DNA of 64,000 bases, taken from Panopea generosa. Taxonomy: Eukaryota; Mollusca; Bivalvia; Adapedonta; Hiatellidae. Location of the stretch: contig CM055898.1 of assembly GCA_029582155.1 (NCBI GenBank), forward strand, positions 37,705,458-37,769,457, written 5' to 3'. The translations under genes were made by a program, and so were the position numbers. Shown piece after piece: positions 28,101 to 38,200 of the stretch (within the stretch, counting starts at the first letter, position 1; each line of letters begins with the position of its first letter). The notes under the pieces were generated by a model. That model ran no database searches. It saw only the letters and a program-made list of their open reading frames with translations, and was not told the origin of the DNA.

Positions 28101-31100
28101 GCTTAATACATGTAATAATTTTCCCTATAAGAATAGACTGTTCTACATATCAATCGTTGATATTTTCTTCTGGTTAAATTAATTTTTCTCCCTCTTATTT
28201 TTTATTTGTTTGTATTTACATATAATAAATATGAATCCAATGATTTTAATGCATGTTGTATTTGGTTGATTTGAATAAAAAAAAATATTTTTCATTTTTA
28301 CATATCATTTTAAATCTGCATCAAACAGATAAATATTATACGTTTTACAATCTACAAGATATTATAATTATTGTGGGCTATAGAGTGACTGATTGTTGCC
28401 CACGTTTTGTAGTGGGATTGTTTGATTTAATTTCAAAAGGGTATTATTGAAATAGACATGTTATGTAAGAATGTTAGTTAACTATCCATGTATATAACAT
28501 TTTTCTCACATTGTAATGTAATACAATCAAAGATATACTAGTATTACAGTGTAATCAGTTTATGGTAAAATATAATGACTTGTTCGCATAACACGGTATT
28601 CTGTATCATTTGGTTCCTATTTACAAAACAAGCTGCATATTGACATGGTTGGATAATTAGAGCTGCATTAAGCAAGCACAAAGTGTATTTATAGTTTATT
28701 ATGTTATTACTGCACTGTAGAAGCAAACGAGAACTAAAAACAACAAGAAAATAGACATGTATCCCGGCCCGTACTAATGTGTGGCTCATGTTGAGGATAA
28801 TATATCGATGTCTTATCTTGGAAATGTTGCTGCATTTCAGGTATGGAATTAGTTGGCCCCAGTAAACGTCTGTGGACCGGTAATATTATACATATTTGTA
28901 CTTCTGCTGGCGTGATGTACCTTATACTAGTCGTGTACCTGTTGAGAGATTGGACATATTTCACCCTGGCTGTTGGTCTTCCACTGTGTCTCTGTTTACC
29001 TTATTACTGGTAAGTTAATCGATTGTCTAGTATAAAATTTGCGTCTAAATGGAAATCACTTAATATGACAACAAACAGATTTTGTAGAAATATTTTCTTT
29101 GTTTCATTGTTTTATTTTATTTTCATCTTATTTTTATTCATGCTCATCATACATTTTATATTTTTGATAACATTAAATTGCATTTTCTGCATATCAAAGA
29201 GAAAACATAAATTTTTCAAATATTGACAAATATAATTTTATTTTGTTTAACAAGTTTTGATAAGATTAAACATTTGACTATTGAAACTACTAATGCATTT
29301 TAACAGAGAACAAATTTAAAAAAAACATTTACTTTAAATAGTTAGAAATACATGTTTAGTACAATACGTTATGGGCAATTAGAGACATAGGTGTGCATGG
29401 CTGTGCATGACTTAAAATGCGAAATACATTGCTTCTTTGAAACAACAACAAAATTTGACATAAGATCACCATGTTTTCTTTAATAAAATACTTAAAACAT
29501 ATAAAAATAACTTAATTAATAAATTAAAATGTTAATTAGTACTTACATTAATTTTCGATAAAAGATTGCTATAACAAACATACAGAGAAATAACTTTAAG
29601 ATTAAAAACAGGAGTTACTGTAACTGTTATCCGGGTCATTAGTGTCACAATTGATATCAAGCAAAGATCAATAAATTATGAAATAGTTTGGAGCCTTATA
29701 AAATTTTGTTTGAATTTCACCTAAACAGGATTATTCCCGAGTCAAGTAGATGGCTCTTAAGTAACAATAGAAAACAAGAGGCAGCTGTCATATTACAGAA
29801 AATCGCCCATGGTAACGAGACAACATTTGATGAAAAACGAATTGATGATTTACATGAGCCACCTCGGACGGACGGACGGGTTTGGCACTTATTTACTAGT
29901 AAAATTCTCGCTGCAAGAACATTGATCATATTGTTTAATTGGTAAGTCATAGTTAATTTAATGACGTAAAGATCACGAAGCCTTACCCGGAGTAATCAGC
30001 AATATATTTTTTCATGTTGTATTAACTGTTATTTTTCGGTCAACCTTTTGAATATGCTAAATATATACAAGATCGTTTTGACTGTGTGTCCCTTTTCCAT
30101 AAGCACAGTTACTTATGATATACATGCATATGTGTTGATATCTTGTTGGGGACTTCAACACATATCAACAAACAACTTAAAAAAATTTACTTTGATAAAT
30201 GATTCTATTTCTTACATTATATCAAATATTCCAAAAAGGTGTAAGTAGAACTGATGTATTTCATGCCTAATGATGGATTTGAATTAGATCACAGTTCTAC
30301 GATATAATCATGTTTCTGGCAACTTTGTTTAGGCGTTTATTTAAGAGGGAGAATAAACATGCCAACTCAACCTTGGCTAGTAAATTCAACCGTGATAAGT
30401 AAACGATAATTAACATCTAACTCACCAGTTAATATTATACAGCTCTTCATATTGAGGGAATACGCTTCTGGAACACTGAACACATTGCCAAAGGTTCTAA
30501 AAGTGTCTTGTTTCCATAGATAATCCTCTGTTGGTTTAATTATGCAGAAAAAACATGTTGTTGATCAAATTGCGTTGCACGATTTAGTTAGTTTATTTTT
30601 GACAGTTCTGCCCATGTGTGACAGTGTTTATCTGCGCATGTTTAAACTGTTATATCTTCACCCAACAGTACCAAATGTCATCCACACTTGGCATTAAAAT
30701 GTTCCAATGCTCTCATATATACATAAAAAATGACAATTTGAATAATATTCAACAATAACAATGCACAGAGGATTAATACAGCTATATTGTTTTTGATTAA
30801 TAATCTTGCTACAAGAGTTGTCAAGGCACAGGCCGCTCGTCAGTATACAACGCATATGCGTACAACAGGTGTTTATCTCATCTTTATCCACACTCCACTG
30901 ACATGATTTTGTCTTTATTACCACCTAACTACAGGTTCGTGTGCAGCATGTCTTATTACGGCGTTGTTTTCAATATTGGAAACCTAGGAGGAGATTTTTA
31001 TTTCAACTTTACATTGATGACATTAGTGGAATTTCCAGTTGGTATCCTGGGAATACCCTTGATGGCTAAACTTGGTAGAAAACGACTGCAGATGTCTTAC

Positions 31101-34100
31101 CTAATCATTGGCGGTACAGCCTGCATAGGGACAATTTGGCCAGTATTAGATGGACGTGATAGTAAGTTTAGAAACATATATACTAATATTATTTTTTTGA
31201 ACTTGTATGAATAGCTTTCAAATTTTGTCGATGGCCATTTAAATCAACGCTAGTACATCCACTTTAGTACAATGGTTCAGTTCATATAAGATGCGAATAC
31301 TTGCATACTATATATACATAAATACTCAGGGATTTTGATAACGTACCACTTATGATTTTAGTGCAAGAAATGTCATCCGATTTTTAAGAAAGTTTATATA
31401 CATTAAGAGTGCAATTTCTGTCTTCTACTGACAAAATTTCTTGAAACTTCACAGGCGTCAATAACGAGTGTATGTATCGAGGCGAATTGTTCATACGCTG
31501 GTTATTGACGCCTCGGAATTTTTACTTAAGCAAGAGCTGGCAATTTTATGCTGTTTGTCCTGCAAAGAAGCCTATGTGTTTACATCTGAAATGAATGTAT
31601 CTGAAAAGAGTTCCAAATTTGATCGATGAAATTCGAACAAACAAAAATATTTTTTCATGACAACTGTTCAACTTAGTTTTATATATTTTTTGTTTATATT
31701 TATTGACATTTTATCAACAGTCGAAAAGGTGTTTTAACGTTGGTTTAACATACTGCAAAAACAATGACGTCATCAATTTGGGTGTTGCGGAAAGATAATC
31801 CGTCCCTGCCGAAAATACCTACGTTTGTCATACTCCCGCGTTATTGTGTATAATACATACTGGTACTGAGAGGACTGGACGTAATAATGTTTTCTTTGTA
31901 AGTTAATATTCCAGAATAATAAAAATTACTATATTATTAGGACATCAATAAATATGAATATAAATTAAATATATTTTATATTGTATATATTATATAATAA
32001 TTATTGTTTTTTTCTAGCTTATTTTTTTCTCGTTTGTAGGCCTACATCCGGTATTGATTGCATTTTCCTTGATTGGGAAAATGTGCATAACCGGTGCATT
32101 TATAACGGTGTATTTACATTCATCTGAGTTGTTTCCTACCGTGGTCAGAAATGCAGGAATGGGTATTAGTTCTGCTACAGCAAGAGTAGGTAGCATGCTG
32201 GCACCATATATAGCTAAATCCGTAAGTATTTAAAAGATCAAATATTTTTTTGCAATCGTGATTGAGAAACAAGTTATTACTACTTCTTAGATAAAGCACG
32301 CTCAAGGTCTTCCACCGAATCAGTGTGTGAGCTTCTTTTCAGAGGCAATCTCCGCCTATGAATTATACCCTGTCACGATTTGTTTGTGCGAAGTCATTTT
32401 TTATCCGTTAACGTATGTTCGGTGATTGAATACTGATAACTGATCGGTTGTACCGAAACGAGTGGGCGTCATAAACGCGTTGTATAACGAAATGCACATA
32501 TATGTAAAGAGTAGTTTTTTTAAGTGAATATAAATAAACTAAATTGCAACATTGCCGTGTGTCCCACACAACGTGATTTTTTATCTTATTATTTTCGACA
32601 CATAATTTACACACTTCAAAAGGGATGGTTTACTTAAAAAAGCAATAATAAAAATAATTTGGTCAGAGTTTCGTGCTTAAGGATGACGTATAAATTATAC
32701 CTTGCCCTGTTTTGTTGAACTTTATTGTGAAGTCATTTTCTATCCGTTAATGACGGTTTAGTGAATAAATACTGATAACTGATGGTTGTATCGGAACGAG
32801 TTGGCGTCACAAAAAGCTCAAGAGGTGGCAATATATACATATCAATAACACGTCACTGGTTGATTGCAGCTCGTCATGAAATCGGAAATCTCTCAATGGT
32901 CATATATGTAAAGTGTAGTTTTATGAGTGAATATAAATAAACACAATTTCAACATTGTCGTGTGTCTCTTACAACGTGATTTTAATCACATCATATTAAA
33001 CACATGATTCAAACACTTTAAAATCGTTAGTTTTACGTAAATAAACTATTTTTGAACTTTTTATATTCAACGAGTGGTCAATGATGTATGCCTGTATTCA
33101 AACGTTGCAGCGGCGTTTGAAAAATATAACTGGATATTTATCAAAGGTGTCGTAACAACTGCAATTAACCTAATGCAACATAAATTCTGTGACACGCATG
33201 GGCTTACCCCCGCTCGCGCGCAAACATACCCATAAAAAGAGCTGATAAGTACTGTAATACATAATAAAGACAGCTACAAAATATATATCAGTTTTACCAA
33301 TACAAGTAGTACCAACAATATTCAATTCTCGTTATAAATTTCTCTTCTAATTGTTTTATTATTACAACAATGATTTGGGATAAACATAGCCAATATACAA
33401 ACATACATTAACTATATTTTACTTTGGACACAGCTCATAAGTATATACATTGTAACATGTGACGGTTCTCCTACTTTATAATTCGACCAGGTTTTTTAAT
33501 GACTGTTATTAACATGTAAATAAATATATGCGTATTATAAAATGAACATGAACATTACAAAAGGTAATTTCAAGTTGTTAATATATCGTTGTTCCGGGTC
33601 AGTTATTAAATAAAGTAGACTTCCAACATATCTGTAGTTCAGATTTAAATCTGTTGTATGACCTAACATTTTTATAACTAATGCATGTATATATATATTA
33701 TGAAGTCATGTTTGTTTATCCTGTACATTGTCACCAGGCTGATCTAATTGGTGGCAATAACGGACAAGCTATACCGCAGACATTTTTTGGAGTGGCATTG
33801 TTTGTAGCTGGATTGCTGACGTTCTTCCTTCCAGAAACTATGAACCGAAAGCTGCCGGAATCCATCGAGGACGCAAACTGCTTTAACATGTATGTTTTTG
33901 GCTAGTTTTTTTTATCTTAACTATTTATAATTTTTTGGACGTTGATAGTGTGCATTAGCACATACACTGAAGGACTTTAAAAACGCACCACTTATACAAA
34001 TTCTAAAAATAAACAGAAAACAAATTTTATCTTCCACAAATATTGTTGTATAAAGTTCATTTTATATGCAAGCAACGAGCACAATTCCATAACAAAACTT

Positions 34101-35927
34101 AACAAGATTGTAAAGTTACGTAACATCAATGTCTTTCAACCTCAAATGACAAATTCACAGTTCAATAGTGTGTGTATGACCCATTGTTCCGGATGCATTC
34201 ACAAGAACGGCTTCTTATAGTAAATATCACATTTTCAATGCACTGCTGAGGAATGTTCCGTCATTCCTCGACGAGAGCTTGACGAAGCTCGTGAACAGAT
34301 CGAGGTGGCGGCACTCGCCCGTGGACGCACCTTCCAAGTTCATCCCATATGTTTTCAATGGGGGCTAAGTCTGGTGACAAAGCGGGCCATTCCATCACGT
34401 TGACATTGTTTTGATCCAGAAATGTGACTGTTCTCCGTGCTTTATGCGCAGGAGCGTTATCATGTTGGAATAAACATCGTTGACGCCGGAAATGGTTATC
34501 CGTGAAGGGAATGACGACAGGTTTAATAATGTATGATTGAGCGTTAACATTACTCTCCAGGAAAACCAGCTCTGTTCTGTGGAATCTAGTAATTCCAGCC
34601 CATACATGAACGCTTCCGCCGCCCCACCTGTTTCGTTGGAGCACGCAATTTTCAGAGAAGCGTTCCCCTCGTTCTCTGTAAACCCTGACCCGCCCATCAC
34701 ATCCATTCACGTTAAATTTTGATTCATCCGCAAACAGGACGGAACCCAACTGCCTTCTGGTGAATCTAAGATAGGTCCTTGACCACCGTTCCCTTGCTAG
34801 TCTGTGCTTTGGTGTCAGTGGAGAGACCTTTTTCGGGCGATGGCACGTCAACCCAGCAGTTTTAAACCTCCTCTGGACTGTCCGGGGATGTATTGCATTT
34901 CTGAAACCGAATACAAACATAAAAAATGTACTAAATGAAAATGTTATATTTTAAAAATCGACTCGTGTTTAATTAGCATCTGAACATTTTACAAACCCAT
35001 GGCACCAAGCATTCCTCTGGCAGTCACAGTAGCTGGCCGGAAGCGGTCTCGTAGATGGAGCATGCGCATTACTGCATCCTGTCTAGGCGTCGTTACAGGC
35101 ATTTGACCGGGTCTTGGACGATCCTTGACGGTGCCAGTTTGTCTATAACGTTCTTGTAGACGTACAATTGTTGTATGATGACAATAGAATCATGCGGCCA
35201 CGGCGCGGCAGCTACTTCTGGCTCGTAACATGCCTATTGCTTCAGACCGAGCATTTTCGGGTAAACGTGGCATGATAATCAACGCTTCTTGTTACATCAA
35301 ACTGATTTTTTGACATGTTAATGCACCGTGTACACGTCAACATTAACACAATTCGGATATTTAGATTTACGCGAGATCCACGTGCGAAAAATGGGATTTG
35401 ACCACGTGGTTGCTATTGGTAATTTGTGTTGTAAAAATAAGTACCAACTATACTCTAATACCAAGGTCATTCACCAGGAACATCATTTCCATGGTACAAA
35501 ATACCCTACAGATTTCAAGCAAAAAAGTACGGGCCCCTGAAAAGTGGTGCCTTTTTAAAGTTCATCAGTGTATGTATGTTCCAAACTAAAAAGAGGATCA
35601 AATAATAGTATTGTGATTTGATTCGTAACATATCAACGGACTTAAAATTTAATTAATCGTAGCCTGGATTGAAATAATATTACTAAATACATTTGTAAAC
35701 ACGCAATAGTAATCTTTAGAATTAATGTACAAACATTGGACTTTGTTTAAGAGATTGCTGGTTTATGTATAATAATGTTTAAAGGTTGTAGTTGCATAAC
35801 ATACTAGAGCTCTCTCTCACAAACATATTCGATTACTTGATATATTTTCAGGAGTGTCTCGACCAATGAAATAGTGATTGATAACGAGAAAACTAAACAA
35901 CCAGTTGAGGTCACCTTGGCATCTTAG
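18947..35927 (+). CDS. SLC22-family organic ion transporter (complete, 10 coding exons)
   Basis: Joining 18947-19119, 22764-23001, 24624-24727, 25393-25547, 28841-29009, 29729-29941, 30935-31161, 32040-32221, 33738-33889 and 35852-35927 gives 1689 bases: 562 codons plus TAG, no internal stop. Every intron is GT-AG and all phases agree. The length fits the SLC22 family (about 550 residues, 12 membrane helices). Landmarks in order: N-terminal helix (about 31-53); large extracellular loop with sequons at N66, N81, N111 and cysteines 59, 97, 120, 142; MFS motif A GQLSDIFGRRK (167-177); ELVGPSKR (226-233); PESSRWLL (283-290); AKLGRKR (395-401); ELFPTVVRNAGMG (456-468); LPET plus LPESIED near 518-532. 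Family members move organic cations, anions or zwitterions such as carnitine across the plasma membrane. The substrate here cannot be read from sequence. ATG 18947 is the first in frame; ATG at codon 9 is an alternative. Untranslated exons were not identified. Confidence 0.95.
19105..21005 (+). repeat. Degenerate minisatellite of exon 1 donor-like units in intron 1
   Basis: The exon 1 end (CCAGAACACAGGTA) recurs in intron 1: near 19193 (diverged), 19333, 19437-19455, 19484-19500, 19521-19537, 19633-19650, 19651, 19753 and, beyond the LINE fragment, near 20988. Several copies are followed by an AATATCAAA-type stretch, as the exon 1 donor is. Several keep CAG|GT and could act as decoy donors. 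The array is interrupted by LINE DNA. Units are irregular, so this is an eroded tandem repeat, not a clean one. Confidence 0.7.
19797..20970 (+). mobile_element. LINE 3' fragment (ORF2 C-terminal end) in intron 1
   Basis: The open stretch 19812-20135 reads EAAIIVTGATKLVSI, then KHKLILYYK and YLRNAQDRRT, the tail typical of CR1/Jockey-type LINE ORF2 proteins in invertebrates. After frame loss, 20283-20345 reads SPNCLCGEIEDTYHYLFRC, the terminal CxC...H...C motif of the same tail. Stops and frameshifts make it a dead 5'-truncated copy. It lies in sense orientation relative to the host gene. Boundaries are approximate. Confidence 0.8.
22764..23001 (+). CDS. SLC22 transporter exon 2 (residues 58-137, extracellular loop)
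   Basis: Acceptor ATTTCAG, donor CAG|GTAAAA; enters in phase 2 and ends in phase 0. It encodes almost all of the large loop between helices 1 and 2 that is diagnostic for SLC22. Three N-glycosylation sequons (NDT at 66, NAS at 81, NTS at 111) and cysteines 59, 97 and 120 are visible. The family-typical CEEWVYDTSVFKFT segment (120-133) sits before helix 2. The open frame continues upstream and downstream of the exon but the family match stops at the splice sites. Confidence 0.93.
23002..24623 (+). other. Intron 2
   Basis: AT-rich intron containing the SINE at about 23650-23830. Small open frames on both strands show no family resemblance. Nothing else recognised. Confidence 0.8.
23650..23830 (+). 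mobile_element. tRNA-derived SINE in intron 2
   Basis: At 23666-23679 a box A-like CATCCAGTGGTAGAGC and at 23698-23716 a box B-like GGTCCTGAGCTTGATCC lie at tRNA-like spacing. They are followed by GTGGGCAAGACACTTT, a sequence common in animal tRNA-SINE bodies. The box B is degenerate, so the copy is old. A functional tRNA is unlikely because no acceptor stem pairs. Confidence 0.6.
24624..24727 (+). CDS. SLC22 transporter exon 3 (residues 138-172, TM2)
   Basis: Acceptor TTTTTAG and donor GATAT|GTAGGT. The first codons give LNMVCED, matching the family-conserved NLVCD-type motif, and C142 may pair within the loop. The rest is helix 2 and the first half of MFS motif A (GQLSD). An in-frame TAG occurs four bases into the intron, so the donor choice is firm: only splitting codon 172 after AT joins motif A correctly to exon 4. 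Confidence 0.9.
25393..25547 (+). CDS. SLC22 transporter exon 4 (residues 172-224, TM3-TM4)
   Basis: Acceptor TTGGTCAG, donor ATTG|GTAAGC, leaving phase 1. It completes motif A (FGRRK at 173-177), the cytoplasmic loop 2-3 signature of major facilitator transporters, then encodes two hydrophobic segments rich in Leu, Ile and Gly, including ITGGTTLGLF. Confidence 0.92.
25548..28840 (+). other. Intron 4, with an inverted motif pair
   Basis: The longest intron without a recognisable LINE. Near 25966-25988 and 26537-26560 the motif CAGGTTCCGGCTGACC and its reverse complement (CAGCTGGAACCTG form) face each other about 570 bases apart. They could be ends of a small non-autonomous element, but no matching interior or target duplication is seen. 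The rest is AT-rich with nothing recognised. Confidence 0.4.
28841..29009 (+). CDS. SLC22 transporter exon 5 (residues 224-280, TM5-TM6)
   Basis: Acceptor CATTTCAG, donor TACTG|GTAAGT. It opens with GMELVGPSKR, the family-conserved ELVGPxKR motif after helix 4, and continues through two hydrophobic helices ending at PYYW. The Trp codon 280 is split over the intron and completed by exon 6. Confidence 0.93.
29729..29941 (+). CDS. SLC22 transporter exon 6 (residues 280-351, central cytoplasmic loop)
   Basis: Acceptor AAACAG, donor AATTG|GTAAGT. It carries PESSRWLLSNNRKQEA, the SLC22 signature that starts the large intracellular loop between helices 6 and 7, then a polar charged loop (DEKRIDDLHEPPRTDG) and the start of helix 7. 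Confidence 0.94.
30935..31161 (+). CDS. SLC22 transporter exon 7 (residues 351-427, TM7-TM9)
   Basis: Acceptor AACTACAG, donor GATA|GTAAGT. It encodes helix 7 and helix 8 with the family-typical SYYGVVFNIGNLGGD and VEFPVG segments, then the cytoplasmic AKLGRKR (395-401), the second-half counterpart of motif A, and helix 9. The GATA|GT end gives a phase 1 intron. Confidence 0.92.
31453..31513. repeat. Hairpin (inverted repeat) in intron 7
   Basis: The 22-base arm at 31453-31474 starts AGGCGTCAATAAC and pairs with 31492-31513 at 20 of 22 positions, around a 17-base loop. The first 13 bases of each arm match perfectly. It may be the remnant of a small fold-back element; no terminal duplication was seen. 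Confidence 0.75.
32040..32221 (+). CDS. SLC22 transporter exon 8 (residues 427-487, TM10-TM11)
   Basis: Acceptor CGTTTGTAG, donor AAATCC|GTAAGT, phase 0 at the end. It encodes GKMCITGAFITVYLHSSE and then ELFPTVVRNAGMG (456-468), SSATARVGSMLAP (470-482), all highly conserved in the SLC22 family between helices 10 and 11. Confidence 0.94.
32352..33030 (+). repeat. Local direct duplication in intron 8
   Basis: The block 32352-32625 and the block 32685-33030 share a series of matching stretches: GAATTATACC, GAAGTCATTTT, TATCCGTTAA, ACTGATAACTGAT, GAATATAAATAAAC and CAACATTG. The second copy carries about 80 extra bases near 32820-32900. The copies have diverged, so the duplication is not recent. 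Confidence 0.75.
33738..33889 (+). CDS. SLC22 transporter exon 9 (residues 488-538, TM12)
   Basis: Acceptor TGTCACCAG, donor AACAT|GTATGT. It encodes the last hydrophobic helix (VALFVAGLLTFFLPET) and the LPESIED stretch that closes the transporter core in this family. Only the AT|GTATGT donor keeps the frame into exon 10. Confidence 0.92.
33965..33995 (+). repeat. Left terminal inverted repeat of the Tc1-like element
   Basis: Pairs with 35540-35570 with four mismatches. Preceded by the TA target dinucleotide. Confidence 0.9.
34162..35273 (-). pseudogene. Tc1-type (DD34E) transposase, inactivated
   Basis: Read on the minus strand from ATG 35273-35271 to TGA 34164-34162. The N-terminal part has a helix-turn-helix region with TTIVRLQERYRQTGTVKDRP. 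The catalytic core shows FADESKF, HDNAPAH and SPDLAPIENIWDELG; the second Asp and the Glu are separated by 34 residues, the DD34E hallmark. Defects: an in-frame TGA at 35190-35192 in the first domain, and a TGA at 34261-34263 where the family has Trp before RNIPQ. About 97 bases at 34901-34997 separate GAMG from NAIHPRTV and end in TTTCAG on the coding strand. They look like a small intron, but a GT donor does not restore the frame exactly. The longest open piece is 34261-34920. Confidence 0.92.
35540..35570 (-). repeat. Right terminal inverted repeat of the Tc1-like element
   Basis: Reverse complement of the left repeat with four mismatches; followed by TA at 35571-35572. Confidence 0.9.
35852..35927 (+). 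CDS. SLC22 transporter exon 10 (residues 538-562 and stop)
   Basis: Acceptor ATATTTTCAG; 24 further codons then TAG at 35925-35927. The tail is polar and cytoplasmic, ends VTLAS and has no recognised motif. An ATTAAA at 36011-36016 is the nearest possible polyadenylation hexamer; the 3' end was not otherwise determined. Confidence 0.85.
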
Positions 35928-37469
35928 GCGAAAACTTCAAGTAGACAAAGCTGAACTGCTTTATGATATATATTTAGATTTTAAGTTACTGATCCTAAAC
36001 GTCTGCTTCGATTAAAATGGAATTTGCATAATCTTGTTGATTGTGTTTTTTATCATCTATTTCATTTGATAGAAACTTAAATATGAAAAAAAACGAATCT
36101 TAGTTATATTTGCATTCAGAATTATACCAGAGCAATTTTGTTTTATTTTCGGCACCGTTTTAAATATAAAAGACAGTCCTTTGTTTTGGTCATTAATCGT
36201 GCATGAACATTAACGAATTTAAAACATTTACTTAAGTTTAAGTCACCGCTCAATATGTGTTGTATAGGACATTTTGTCATTCGAAGGTATGATCTGCATC
36301 TTTGCCCGTGAACGCTCCTATGTTAGTCCGCTCATGTCAACAAGGCTTGCAAATTAACTATAACCGTTAGTTTAATGCCGAAAATAATAGTTTATATCTC
36401 AATTGATACACATTTTTTTTTCTGGCAAATAAAATACACAATTTCTTAACAATAACCTTTTAATGTTTTTAAATTATTTCACATATGAAATAAGACGTTT
36501 AACTCATTTTTTCACTTAATCTATTTTTTTGGTTCAAATCCGGCTTCAGTTCAATTTCTTCATAAATCTTATATGTATATGATATATATGTTTCCATATT
36601 GAAACGGCCATACAGGAATATTATGCTCGAATATGACTTTTAGTTATAAAATATACGGGTCTTCATTGCGTATACGTCTCAAATGCTTATAGATATCCAA
36701 TCATATTGTTGGGGTTAGCTACATATGTACATTAATTAATTGTCAGCATATAGAGGTTTAGGTTTGAAATGAGATGTGCTCGGTTGCACAAGGTGTGCCT
36801 TAAAATACACTTGCAGTGTTACACATACCTATAAAAATAAACAGTTTGTAGGCGTAGGTTTCTTTTTGTATCTGTAAATATGACACATGTCGATGAAATA
36901 AATACTAGCTATGTTTAATTGCTCTACATATGATGCATGGCTAGATGGACATGTATTAATGAAACATTATATCATCAACTGTTTATCATTTTATTCCTTA
37001 AAGCATAAAACAAACATGATTTTTCCGAGAATGTTATCATTTTTAGATTTTGCCGAATCACAAAAAAGCTTAATAGACTTGGATAATATTATGATAACAC
37101 TACTATCAACAATGAAAAGGCCAGATGCATGTGTACGGTATTAAATGGGAAAGTAAATAAGTGATCTACATCGCTTCAAAGCAATGAAATACACACTTCA
37201 AAATTAAATCATACATAAAGTTGATGAAAAATATATAATATAAGTTAAAGAAAAAAAAACTATATTAATCTAGTTGTGATAAAATAATATCATATTTACA
37301 ATAATGAAAATTGTCAACTCGCTAATGGCATGTGTCATCATTATTTTAATCACTCAATAAGTCCATACAAGAGATAGTACAATGCACGTTTTTGTATATA
37401 CATATATCAAATAATATACAAATGCTTAATAGTTCTTATCATAGTGTTTATATTGTAATTAACGTTTAT
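35928..37469. other. 3' flank of the transporter gene
   Basis: Presumed 3' untranslated region followed by AT-rich spacer. The frame at 36911-37144 was not recognised. Confidence 0.6.
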
Positions 37470-38200
37470 TTCCTTTTTTTTTTTTTTTTTGAAAAATAGC
37501 ATAAAAATATAAATGATTGCCACACAAGTCAACCGTTTAAATGAAATTTTAAATACATGAGATCGTATGAACAAGGCTATAACATGATTTATGTCTGTAT
37601 ACTGATCTTCATAATGAATCAATATTAAACAGTTAAGAGCGTTTCCTTAGATATTCCAGTATATTATTAATTCCGGAAAACATCGCTGGTACGTTAAATT
37701 GGTTTAATTAATATCTGATTTACTATAATAAGTATAATGAAATCGTAACAATCTATAGTTAAACACATATTTCAGTACTATAATAGAAAACTGGTAAACC
37801 ATAATTAAGTTGGCCTAAACTGGTTGTTACCGAGATGGTCGTATACAATTAAAGGTTTATAATTCTGATATTAGAAATGGTAAAACGTTGTTTTAAGTAT
37901 ATTCTATAACAACTTAATTAAATGCCAGAATAAATTTTACTTTTTTCGATTGTTAATGGAAATAACACAGACGTTTATTGTGTTACCGGACTTTTGTGAA
38001 TTGTGTGGGGCTAAATGCCAACGTGTTTCACATACTGTTTCGATTTTCATCGAATTGAGTTTAAGACCATTTTAACGCTCATAAAAGGTTACATTATATA
38101 TTAAATATCCAATTGTCTTGATTGTGGAAGACACTAACATGATCCCGAGTATAACCACCGTACTAAACAGATAGCGAACAATTATTCCCTTTGAGTTGTT
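37470..38200 (+). repeat. Block A, first copy
   Basis: Shares ATGATTGCCACA, ACATGATTTATGTCTGTATA, ATCTTCATAATGAATCA, GGAAAACATC, AACACATATTTCAGT and CATTTTAACG in the same order with 44790-45260. Non-coding; diverged, with indels. Confidence 0.75.

Larger units (their letters stand above)
33965..35570 (-). mobile_element. Tc1-like DNA transposon (1606 bp) in intron 9
   Basis: The element is bounded by imperfect inverted repeats: 33965-33995 begins CACTGAAGGACTTTAAAAA, and the reverse complement of 35540-35570 begins CACTGATGAACTTTAAAAA, matching at 27 of 31 positions. It is flanked by TA at 33963-33964 and 35571-35572, the target site of Tc1/mariner elements. It contains one transposase region on the minus strand. 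It sits antisense in intron 9, between the acceptable splice sites of exons 9 and 10. Two in-frame stops show it is not autonomous now. Confidence 0.93.

Noticed and set aside
34395..34722. Other open frames inside the Tc1 element, on both strands
   Set aside because: They overlap the transposase frame and have no family features.
36911..37144. 77-codon frame downstream of the transporter
   Set aside because: No recognisable family, no splice-site context and ordinary AT-rich composition.
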